A stretch of 64,000 bases of DNA from positions 1-64,000 of IMG/VR virus record IMGVR_UViG_3300036945_000814. One strand, written 5' to 3'. The stretch comes from a virus. A model generated the notes under the pieces. The model did not search any database. It was not told the origin of the DNA and saw only the letters and a program-made list of their open reading frames with translations. How positions within the stretch are numbered: the first letter of the stretch is position 1; every line of letters begins with the position of its first letter. The translations under genes were made by a program, and so were the position numbers. Below, piece after piece: positions 33,019-39,604 of the stretch.

Positions 33019-33584
33019 AGGTTCTAGTGTGTGGCGGCCGCGCGTTCGACGACTACGCGATGGTGATCCGCGTCTTGGATCGCGTCCATGAGTCGACGCC
33101 CGCCGGGATCTCCCTCGTGATCCACGGCGACGCCAACGGCGCGGACCGGCTCGGCGGCGCGTGGGCCGTGCTCCGCCGCCTGCCCGTGCAGGCGTTCCCC
33201 GCACGCTGGCAAGCGGAGGGCAAGGCCGCCGGCCCGCTCCGCAATCAACGGATGCTCGACGAGGGCAAGCCCGACCTCGTCGTCGGCTTCCCCGGCGGCA
33301 CCGGCACGCGCGACATGCTCACCCGCGCCGAGAAGGCCGGTGTGCTGCGCTACGAGCTGCCCACGCGCTTCATCCTCGACCCCGGCCCCGTCACATCCCG
33401 TTTCGACGGCCAGCGCCATCACATTCCCGCGCAGCGACTCGCCTACCTGTACGGCGTGCCGCTCAATCGCACCGTGAGCGCCGCAGAGACGCGCGGTCGG
33501 GGCAACTGGCCCGCCAACTGGCCCGTGCTCGCCCCGAGCTTTGACGGCACCTACGGCCCCGCAAGGGCCATCGAGGATCCATGA
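33015..33584 (+). CDS. DUF2493 (YspA-like SLOG family) protein
   Basis: 189 residues from the GTG in the overlap. The first 110 fit DUF2493: [55 protein letters not shown], and [15 protein letters not shown] proteins bind nucleotides or nucleotide-derived ligands. The C-terminal 75 residues, with [19 protein letters not shown], are extra. The partner in its proposed pathway may be the DUF4406 gene it overlaps. Confidence 0.85.
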   Translation: MKVLVCGGRAFDDYAMVIRVLDRVHESTPAGISLVIHGDANGADRLGGAWAVLRRLPVQAFPARWQAEGKAAGPLRNQRMLDEGKPDLVVGFPGGTGTRDMLTRAEKAGVLRYELPTRFILDPGPVTSRFDGQRHHIPAQRLAYLYGVPLNRTVSAAETRGRGNWPANWPVLAPSFDGTYGPARAIEDP

Positions 33585-33883
33585 ACGACCGCGAGCGTTT
33601 CTACAGTCTCATGCGCGAGCTGCACACGGTCACCGAGCACAGCCGGCGCTCGGTGATCGCGGCGATGGACGACATCATCCGCAGGAACCAGAACGGCCCC
33701 CCGCACGGTCACGCCGACGGGTCGTTCTCCCCGGCGCAATGGACGATCGCCCGCGACCTCATCTACGCGATCGAAAACTTCAACACCGCGTGGCGCAAGG
33801 CCCTCGCCCTCGCGGCCCCCGACCTCATGGCCGCCGCGCCCCCGGATCGCGACGGCTTCATCGACGACGATCTTCCCTTCTGA
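33581..33883 (+). CDS. Small protein ending in an SSB-like acidic tip
   Basis: 100 residues, ATGA overlap. Helical, with [20 protein letters not shown] and [19 protein letters not shown]. It ends [12 protein letters not shown], nearly the tip of bacterial SSB (DDDIPF), but has no OB fold. In bacteria this tip recruits RecO, PriA, exonuclease I and others. I infer that the protein docks on host SSB partners. Function untested. Confidence 0.7.
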   Translation: MNDRERFYSLMRELHTVTEHSRRSVIAAMDDIIRRNQNGPPHGHADGSFSPAQWTIARDLIYAIENFNTAWRKALALAAPDLMAAAPPDRDGFIDDDLPF

Positions 33884-33897
33884 CGACGAGGTGATTC

Positions 33898-34137
33898 ATG
33901 GCAAGAGGCATCAACGACGAGACGACGCGCCGCACCGGCGACGGCGACGACAAGCACGAGATCGAGGACTGCACGGCCGTCGGCAGCACTGAGAAGGCGC
34001 TGCGCGTGATCGTGCATGGCACGGCAATGTGGATCCCGCTGTCGCAGATCCATGACGACAGCGAGGTCTTCGAGAAGAACCACACCGGGACGCTCGCGGT
34101 CAAAGGTTGGTTCGCGCGCAAAAACGGCTGGGCGTAA
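33898..34137 (+). CDS. Small conserved-looking phage protein
   Basis: 79 residues; ATG with GAGGTG upstream. It contains KALRVIVHGTAMWIPLSQIH, then DDSEVFEKNHTGTLAVKGWF, a pattern I have seen in small phage proteins where a short beta sheet ends in a WFA motif. Function unknown. Confidence 0.65.
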   Translation: MARGINDETTRRTGDGDDKHEIEDCTAVGSTEKALRVIVHGTAMWIPLSQIHDDSEVFEKNHTGTLAVKGWFARKNGWA

Positions 34138-34142
34138 CCGCT

Positions 34143-34355
34143 GTGGACTGTGAGACGTGCGGCGACCTTGGCTATGCTTGGATCCCGTGCGTCCGCTACA
34201 GCAGCTCGCATGTGCATCGGAAGGGCGAGGCGGCCCGCGCCATCGTCGCCCACCGTGAGCGGTTCCGCGCCCCGTGCGACTGTGAGCGCGGCGCCGAATG
34301 GATCGAGGCCCGGAGGAGCGGCGAGGAGCTGACCGACGCCGCCGATGACGACTAG
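34143..34355 (+). CDS. Small Cys-rich protein
   Basis: 70 residues from a GTG five bases after the previous stop. It opens DCETCGDLGYAWIPC and has CDCERG near residue 48, so one zinc site is likely. The end is acidic. The start is uncertain since no clear ribosome site is present. Confidence 0.5.
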   Translation: MDCETCGDLGYAWIPCVRYSSSHVHRKGEAARAIVAHRERFRAPCDCERGAEWIEARRSGEELTDAADDD

Positions 34356-34374
34356 GCCGCCCACCAGCGATAGA
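34347..34374 (+). promoter_or_regulatory. Class B phage promoter, copy 6
   Basis: GACGAC at 34347-34352, a 16-base spacer, GATAGA at 34369-34374 preceded by CCAGC. The predicted +1 at 34381 gives a 13-base leader beginning at CGGAGG, the ribosome site of the gene at 34394. Confidence 0.6.
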
Positions 34375-34393
34375 TTCACTCGGAGGTTCTACA

Positions 34394-34864
34394 ATGACCG
34401 CACACGCAGCCCTGCCCCCTCTCCCTCACAACGTGGTCGCCATGAAGCCCACCAAAGCCACCGTCACGATCACCGGCCCCGACGGCAAGACGTCAGGCGC
34501 CATCGACCTCAAGAAGCTCGAAAAGGCCGCCGACATGCTCGCCGAGGCCACCGGGCGCAAGCCCGGCAAGCGCCCCGTCGTCGACGTCGACCCCGAAGAG
34601 GTCGCCAAGCTGGAGAAGCTGCTCGGCGAAGAAGCCGTGGCCGCCCTCCGCGACTGCGACCACGCCGAGCTGCGCGAGCGCATCGTCACCCTGTCCGAGC
34701 ATGAGGTCGAGACGGAACAGGCGATGAAAAAAGACGACGGCATGGCCGCCTTGAAGGAACAGCTCAAGAACGCCGCGGCCACCTACAAAGAGACGATCAA
34801 GTTTCTCAAGGCCCGCCGCCGCTTCGCCGTCCTGCTCATGGCCGAGCGCGGGCGCCCGGTGTGA
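34394..34864 (+). CDS. Helical hypothetical protein
   Basis: 156 residues with CGGAGG before the ATG. A beta start (KATVTITGPDGKTSGAIDL) is followed by helices: KLEKAADMLAEATGRKPG, EEVAKLEKLLGEEAVAAL, then a long charged coiled coil to the end. No family recognised. It heads a chain of overlapping small genes that runs to the endolysin. Confidence 0.65.
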   Translation: MTAHAALPPLPHNVVAMKPTKATVTITGPDGKTSGAIDLKKLEKAADMLAEATGRKPGKRPVVDVDPEEVAKLEKLLGEEAVAALRDCDHAELRERIVTLSEHEVETEQAMKKDDGMAALKEQLKNAAATYKETIKFLKARRRFAVLLMAERGRPV

Positions 34865-35091
34865 GCGACCCCAACCCCTTCGACGATGAGGCCGACACCG
34901 ACCCGCAGGGCGCACCCGTCCTGCACGTCGAGGGGAATGTCGTGCGCTACCGCGGCGAAGCGTTCGACCTCACCGGCATCGTCTTCGCCGACGACGTCGC
35001 GAGGATCAAGCGCCTCGCCGCGTGGCTCGACGAAGTCAACGAGCGCCAGCGGCTTGCACAGCACGCCCGCACCCACCCCGGAAAGTTCTGA
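34861..35091 (+). CDS. Small hypothetical protein
   Basis: 76 residues from the GTG in the GTGA overlap. A short sheet (PVLHVEGNVVRYRGEAFDL) leads into a helix with ARIKRLAAWLDEVNERQ. It shares its last base with the next ATG. Confidence 0.6.
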   Translation: MSDPNPFDDEADTDPQGAPVLHVEGNVVRYRGEAFDLTGIVFADDVARIKRLAAWLDEVNERQRLAQHARTHPGKF

Positions 35092-35309
35092 TGCCCGACG
35101 AAACCAAGACCATCACCGAGAACCTTGCCGCCCTCGCCGACACGCTCGGGACGTGGGCGGCTTTCGCCTCTCGATGCGCCGCCGCCGTCCACAAGGACAT
35201 CCCCGGCGGCCGCACGCTGCACATGAGCCTCGGTGTCCTCGCCGGTTCGCTCAACTATGCCCGCAACGAGGCCCGCCGGGCCTCCGACTGGAAACCCGAT
35301 GAGCGATGA
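35091..35309 (+). CDS. Small hypothetical protein
   Basis: 72 residues. Mostly helix: KTITENLAALADTLGTWAAF and MSLGVLAGSLNYARNEA. The ATG overlaps the previous stop by one base. Unknown role. Confidence 0.55.
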   Translation: MPDETKTITENLAALADTLGTWAAFASRCAAAVHKDIPGGRTLHMSLGVLAGSLNYARNEARRASDWKPDER

Positions 35310-35541
35310 AGCCCACGACGAGATCCAAGCACTCCGCACGGCGCTCAAACAGGCCACGGCCGAGCGCGACGCCGCGCGCGTGCTCGTGATCGAGGCCGAG
35401 CGGTTCCTGCGGGACGCGGGCGCCCTCGACCTCCCCACGGGATGCACCGACCACGTCAACGTCGTGGCGCTCGCCTTCCGCGCTTCCTGCACCCTCGAAC
35501 GTATGCGGCGCGAGCTGGCCGCCGCCAAAGGAGCCCCGTGA
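35299..35541 (+). CDS. Small coiled-coil protein
   Basis: 80 residues, overlapping the previous gene by 11 bases. One long helix (DEIQALRTALKQATAERDAA, then LVIEAERFLRDAG), a CTDH turn and a last helix. No family recognised. Confidence 0.55.
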   Translation: MSDEAHDEIQALRTALKQATAERDAARVLVIEAERFLRDAGALDLPTGCTDHVNVVALAFRASCTLERMRRELAAAKGAP

Positions 35542-35822
35542 CCACGATCCGAATCATCGCGCAGATCCAGTACACCGGCGTCGAGCCCCGCATGGTCAGC
35601 AAGTCTTTCGACATTGCCCGCGACCTCGTCGCCGACCCCATCGAGGTCAACGACGTGCTCGTCCTCGGGACCGACTTCCTTTCGACCCGCGTGCTCATTT
35701 CCGCGGCGCAGGGCGGCGACCCGCCGACCTTCCGTCGCGAGATCCTTGCCGTCGGCACCGCGGTTGACGTCGACGTGGCCGTCAACCTCGCCGAAGTCGC
35801 AGGGTGGACGGTCGACCGATGA
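35538..35822 (+). CDS. Small beta-rich hypothetical protein
   Basis: 94 residues from the GTG in the overlap. Strands dominate: TIRIIAQIQYTGVEPRMVSK, DVLVLGTDFLSTRVLI, and AVDVDVAVNLAEVAGW. Could be a small sandwich. Unknown role. Confidence 0.55.
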   Translation: MTTIRIIAQIQYTGVEPRMVSKSFDIARDLVADPIEVNDVLVLGTDFLSTRVLISAAQGGDPPTFRREILAVGTAVDVDVAVNLAEVAGWTVDR

Positions 35823-36139
35823 TCGGCACACCGCAACTGCACCAACGAGCGAGCGGCACCTATCGCGTCGACGGAATGAACCTCGCCGACACCCGCGTGC
35901 GCCTCACGTTCCCCGCGTCGTTCGACGTCGAGGCCATGCGCGGCGTCACTGTCGACGCCACCGTGTTCGCCGAGCGGCCCGACAGCACGCACCCGCTGTG
36001 GTGCGACTTCAAGCACCCCGGCGACGGCCACTGGCGCTCCGTGTTCGCGCAACGTGCTTGGATCGAAGCCTCGACCGAGCCCGCCACCCCTGCCGAGCCC
36101 GCCATCAAGCGCGGGCCATTCAAGAGGCCCCCACGATGA
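35819..36139 (+). CDS. Small beta-rich hypothetical protein
   Basis: 106 residues, ATGA overlap. Contains TRVRLTFPASFDVEAMRGVT, then HPLWCDFKHPGDGHWRSVF and a proline-rich basic end. Unknown role; coupled to the small basic gene that follows. Confidence 0.55.
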   Translation: MIGTPQLHQRASGTYRVDGMNLADTRVRLTFPASFDVEAMRGVTVDATVFAERPDSTHPLWCDFKHPGDGHWRSVFAQRAWIEASTEPATPAEPAIKRGPFKRPPR

Positions 36140-36294
36140 CGCCGCTCTTCGCCGCCCTCATCACCCCCGTGCTCATGGCCTCCGGCGACGGCGTCGCCCA
36201 CGGATGGCCGGGACCGCCGAAGCGCAAACGCGCCCCGAAAGCCAAGCGCAAGAAGCGCAAGGCCGTGAAGGCCGCACGAAAGGAGCAACGATGA
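36136..36294 (+). CDS. 52-residue protein: hydrophobic N-terminus, strongly basic tail
   Basis: ATGA overlap at both ends. The start, MTPLFAALITPVLMASGDG, could be a short membrane span or uncleaved signal. The rest (KRKRAPKAKRKKRKAVKAA) is almost all Lys, Arg and Ala. It lies 0.5 kb before the endolysin, so a small holin or cationic membrane peptide is possible; equally it may be a DNA-binding peptide. Confidence 0.5.
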   Translation: MTPLFAALITPVLMASGDGVAHGWPGPPKRKRAPKAKRKKRKAVKAARKEQR

Positions 36295-36545
36295 TCCAAA
36301 CCCTGCACTACCGCCCCGACGACGACTGCCTCGTCGTCGTCAACGAAGACGGCACCATCGCCGCCGCAACCAACGCCAGCGACTTGCTCGCCCGCAAGAC
36401 GCAAGACCCCGAGGCCGCCAAGGTCGGGCTCCTGCGGTTCCTCGACTTCAAGGACTGGCAGGCCAAGGTCGCTGGCCGCGTCCTGTGGACGGGCTCCGTC
36501 GAAAGCGCGATGGCGACGGCACCGCGCCTGCGGCCGCGCCTGTGA
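36291..36545 (+). CDS. Small hypothetical protein
   Basis: 84 residues, ATGA overlap. A beta hairpin (YRPDDDCLVVVNEDGTIAAA) then helices with RFLDFKDWQAKVAGRVLW. Unknown role. GTGA overlap to the next gene. Confidence 0.55.
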   Translation: MIQTLHYRPDDDCLVVVNEDGTIAAATNASDLLARKTQDPEAAKVGLLRFLDFKDWQAKVAGRVLWTGSVESAMATAPRLRPRL

Positions 36546-36781
36546 GCTTCGCGGCGTTCTCTCGGCGCTCGTGGTGGCACGAGCGGCTTCCCGCCGCTCC
36601 GCCTCCGCCTGTGCTTCCGCTCGTCGCTGGCACGCCCTACGACGATCTTTTGATCGCCACGGATCAGGCGCTACGGGTCGCCAACGAAGCACACCGGCGC
36701 GTGCTTCGGGCCATAGGGCCGCGCCACATCGACCCGCTCACCCTCGCGAACGAGAACCCCGAGCACATCCCGCGGCTGTGA
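36542..36781 (+). CDS. Small hypothetical protein
   Basis: 79 residues from the GTG overlapping the previous stop. Trp/Pro-rich start (SRRSWWHERLPAAPPPPVLP) followed by a helix with DLLIATDQALRVANEAHRRV. Its stop lies just before the promoter and hairpin of the endolysin. Confidence 0.5.
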   Translation: MSFAAFSRRSWWHERLPAAPPPPVLPLVAGTPYDDLLIATDQALRVANEAHRRVLRAIGPRHIDPLTLANENPEHIPRL

Positions 36782-36812
36782 GACTGTGAACGTCCGGGCT
36801 ATGCTGCCCGGA
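36778..36812 (+). promoter_or_regulatory. Endolysin promoter within a start-region hairpin
   Basis: GTGAGA at 36778-36783, a 16-base spacer, TATGCT at 36800-36805. The predicted +1 is the A of the endolysin ATG at 36812. Inverted repeat arms TCCGGGC (36793-36799) and GCCCGGA (36806-36812) flank the -10, which forms the loop. Transcripts from upstream would carry the full hairpin; a local transcript would not. Confidence 0.55.
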
Positions 36813-37912
36813 TGACGCTCCCCTCCAAAGCCGAAGCCGAAGACTTTTTCTCGCAGCTCCGTCGCTTTTCCAAGCGGCTCGTGAACAAGGCGCTCCCCGG
36901 CACCGCCGACAGCAGCCCGAACATGAAGCCGTACAGCAAGGGCAAGCCCAAGGGCGCGATCCTGCACTACACGGCGTCGGGCAACTGGCAGAGCCCGGTC
37001 AAGTGGTTCAACGACTTCAAGGTGTGCAGCGCCCACGTCGTCGTCGCCCACAACCTCGACCCCATCGCCGCCGGCCTCGCCGATGACCTTCCGCTCGTGA
37101 AGGCGCTCCCCGTCACCGTGATCCAATGCATCGACCCGCGGCAGGCCGCATGGCACGCGACGTGGGCCAACGGCCTCTGCTACGGCATCGAGAACCGAAA
37201 CGCCGGGCTCGTGAAGCGCGACAACCCGAGCGCCCCATGGCGACACTGGCCGCCAGCGAAGGGCAACCCCGACGAATGGACCTCGCTTGCCCCCAAGACC
37301 GGCCAAGGCTACGTCGCGACCTCCGACACCCTCGGCTACGAGCCCTACAGCAAGGCGCAGCTCGCCGCGAACGTCATCCTGCTCCGCTACGTCGGCGCCC
37401 TCGGCGGCGCCGCCCTTGAGCCCCATTGGGTGCTTCCTCACAGCGCCGTGCAGGGCAACAAGTACGACACCGGCCCGCTCTTTCCGATCCATGAGATCCG
37501 CCGTCTCGCGTGCATCGACACGGCCGCCGATCCCATGACCGCCCTCGAAACCATCGAGCCCGACGAGGCCACGTCCGGCGACGACCTCGACATCCCGCCG
37601 ACGGGTGAGCACCTTGAGCAAGCACCCTTGCAGGAGCGCGAGGCCATCGAAGCCGCCATCGCAGGGCTCGCCGTCGTCGAGGCCCACATCCCGAACAAGC
37701 CGCACGCCTTCGCCCACCTCGTGCGGCCGAGCCTCGACAAGCTCGGGTTCTTCGTCCCCTCACCGCCCGATCCCCGCGTCGTCGACGTGTGGCTGCGTCG
37801 CGCGCTTTGGATCTTTCAGACCGGCATCAAGATCGAAGCGACGTGCGTGCCCGATGACGTCACACGCGCCAAGCTCGCCGAGCGGCTGGCGACGCTTGGC
37901 CTCCCCGCGTGA
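36812..37912 (+). CDS. Endolysin: N-acetylmuramoyl-L-alanine amidase (amidase_2 type)
   Basis: 366 residues. The catalytic domain spans about 40-235: KGAILHYTASGNWQSPVKW with the first zinc His, CSAHVVVAHN, AWHATWANGLCYGIENRN, and WVLPHSAVQGNKYDTGPLF with the second His and the K-D pair typical of amidase_2. The C-terminal 130 residues, with DPRVVDVWLRRALWIFQTG, may bind peptidoglycan. No signal peptide, so release would need a holin; none is clearly seen. No ribosome site precedes the ATG; see the promoter entry. GTGA overlap with the terminase. Confidence 0.88.
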   Translation: MTLPSKAEAEDFFSQLRRFSKRLVNKALPGTADSSPNMKPYSKGKPKGAILHYTASGNWQSPVKWFNDFKVCSAHVVVAHNLDPIAAGLADDLPLVKALPVTVIQCIDPRQAAWHATWANGLCYGIENRNAGLVKRDNPSAPWRHWPPAKGNPDEWTSLAPKTGQGYVATSDTLGYEPYSKAQLAANVILLRYVGALGGAALEPHWVLPHSAVQGNKYDTGPLFPIHEIRRLACIDTAADPMTALETIEPDEATSGDDLDIPPTGEHLEQAPLQEREAIEAAIAGLAVVEAHIPNKPHAFAHLVRPSLDKLGFFVPSPPDPRVVDVWLRRALWIFQTGIKIEATCVPDDVTRAKLAERLATLGLPA

Positions 37913-39600
37913 GCGCCCCCGTCGACCTCGAAGCGATGTCACCGGCCGACGCCAACGCCGTCGAGCTGGCGATGCAGCGCGCGAGCGTTGCCTACTTCGC
38001 TTCCCGCAACCTCTCGGGTCCGCCGGAGGCGCCCTACAACGGGCGTTTCATCGTCGGCGACCACCACCTTGAATGGGATGAGCTTGCGACTTCGGATCGC
38101 GTCTGCGTGCTTGCCCCGCGCGATCACGGCAAGTCGTTTTTCTGGAACAAGGCTTTCCCGATCTGGAAAGCAGCCTTCGGACTGCCGGGGCAGATCGGCT
38201 ACATTTTCTCGGTCAATCAGGACAAAGCCAACGAAATGCTCCAGATTCTCGTCGAGGAGCTGACAGGCAATCCGCGGCTCGCGTGGCTCACCCCCGTCGA
38301 TTGGGAACGACGGTGGAGCAAGCGCCGCATCCGCCTCACCACCGGCGTCGAGATCCGTGCAAGAGGCTTCGGCGTCAAGGTCCGCGGCGGCCATCCACAT
38401 TGGATCGTCAACGACGACATCCTGAGCGACGAGAACATTTACAGCGAGACGATCCGCAACAAGGCGATCGACTACTACCTGTCCGCCATCACGAACATGG
38501 TCGTGCCCGGCGGCCAGATCGCGACCATCGGCACGCCGATGCACCAAGCCGACCTCTACGCGCACCTCCGCGACAGCGGCCGATACAAAATGTGGGAGAA
38601 GCCCGCGCTCGATCGCGTGACGGGCAAGGCGCTGTGGCCCGCCCGCTACAACGAGGCCCTGCTCGCCGACCGCAAGCAGGAGATCGGCTCCGTCCGGTTC
38701 ACGCGCGAGTTCCTTGTGCGGCCCATGTCCGACGACATGAGCTTGTTCCCGTCGTACCTCTTCGACGGCGAGCCCTTCCGCCAGCGCAACGTGAAGATGG
38801 GGATGCCCCTCGGGTTCTGGCAGGCCCTTGGGATCCGCTGCTACATCGGCGTCGACATCGCACTGAGCGCCGAGACGGGCGCCGACTATCTCGTGATCTT
38901 CGTCCTCGGGATCGACGGCGACGGCAACCGCTGGGTCGTGGACATCCACCGCGACAAGGGCGTGCCCTACGCCCGGCAGCTCGACCTCATCGTCGAATAC
39001 AGCCGCCGCTACGACGCCGCCCTCGTGTTCGTCGAGGCCAACCAAGCGCAGCGCGTGTGGGGCGACGAGCTGATCCGCACGACCGACATCCCGATCAAGA
39101 AGTTCACCACGATCGGCAAGGGCGTCGGCGCCGGCAAAACGATGTCGCAGACCGCGAACAAGAACGACCTCGCCAAAGGCGTGCCGTCGTTGCGTCCGCT
39201 GCTCGAAAACAAGAAGTGGCGATGCCCGCAAGGCGACACGCAGTCCGTCGAGAAGGCGCGTATCTGGATCGGCGAAATGAACGCCTTTTCTTGGATCAAC
39301 GGCAAGGTGCAGGGCGTCGGCTCCCACGACGACACCGTCATGGCAGCATGGATCGCAGAGCAGGCCGTGCGCCGCGGCGGGTTCTCGGCGAGCTTCGGAG
39401 ACGGTGAGGGGGAGATCGATCCCCGTGCGCTGGCGAAGCACGCCGAGCGCATCGCCGCTCTTGCCGAGGGCCGCGGGCCAGCGGACAATGGGGCCGCGGC
39501 TTCCGTCAATCCAAGCGGGAGCAGCGGCAACCTCGGCGCGTCTGATATGACTTCGGATCAACAGCTTTGGGCCGCGGTCCCGTTCTACCAGCAAGGGTGA
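37909..39600 (+). CDS. terL: Terminase large subunit
   Basis: 563 residues from the GTG in the overlap. ATPase motifs: Walker A APRDHGKSFFW (69-79, K75), Walker B WIVNDDIL (D169, D170) and a coupling region near AKFAT-like IATIGTPMH. The nuclease domain has IGVDIALSAETGADYLVI (D316), FVEANQAQRVWG and a final HDDTVMAAWI (D474, D475), which complete an RNase H-like active site. It pumps DNA into the prohead and cuts it. The length is normal. Small terminase not certain; a candidate is at 14.2 kb. Confidence 0.95.
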   Translation: MSAPVDLEAMSPADANAVELAMQRASVAYFASRNLSGPPEAPYNGRFIVGDHHLEWDELATSDRVCVLAPRDHGKSFFWNKAFPIWKAAFGLPGQIGYIFSVNQDKANEMLQILVEELTGNPRLAWLTPVDWERRWSKRRIRLTTGVEIRARGFGVKVRGGHPHWIVNDDILSDENIYSETIRNKAIDYYLSAITNMVVPGGQIATIGTPMHQADLYAHLRDSGRYKMWEKPALDRVTGKALWPARYNEALLADRKQEIGSVRFTREFLVRPMSDDMSLFPSYLFDGEPFRQRNVKMGMPLGFWQALGIRCYIGVDIALSAETGADYLVIFVLGIDGDGNRWVVDIHRDKGVPYARQLDLIVEYSRRYDAALVFVEANQAQRVWGDELIRTTDIPIKKFTTIGKGVGAGKTMSQTANKNDLAKGVPSLRPLLENKKWRCPQGDTQSVEKARIWIGEMNAFSWINGKVQGVGSHDDTVMAAWIAEQAVRRGGFSASFGDGEGEIDPRALAKHAERIAALAEGRGPADNGAAASVNPSGSSGNLGASDMTSDQQLWAAVPFYQQG

Positions 39601-39604
39601 CTCC

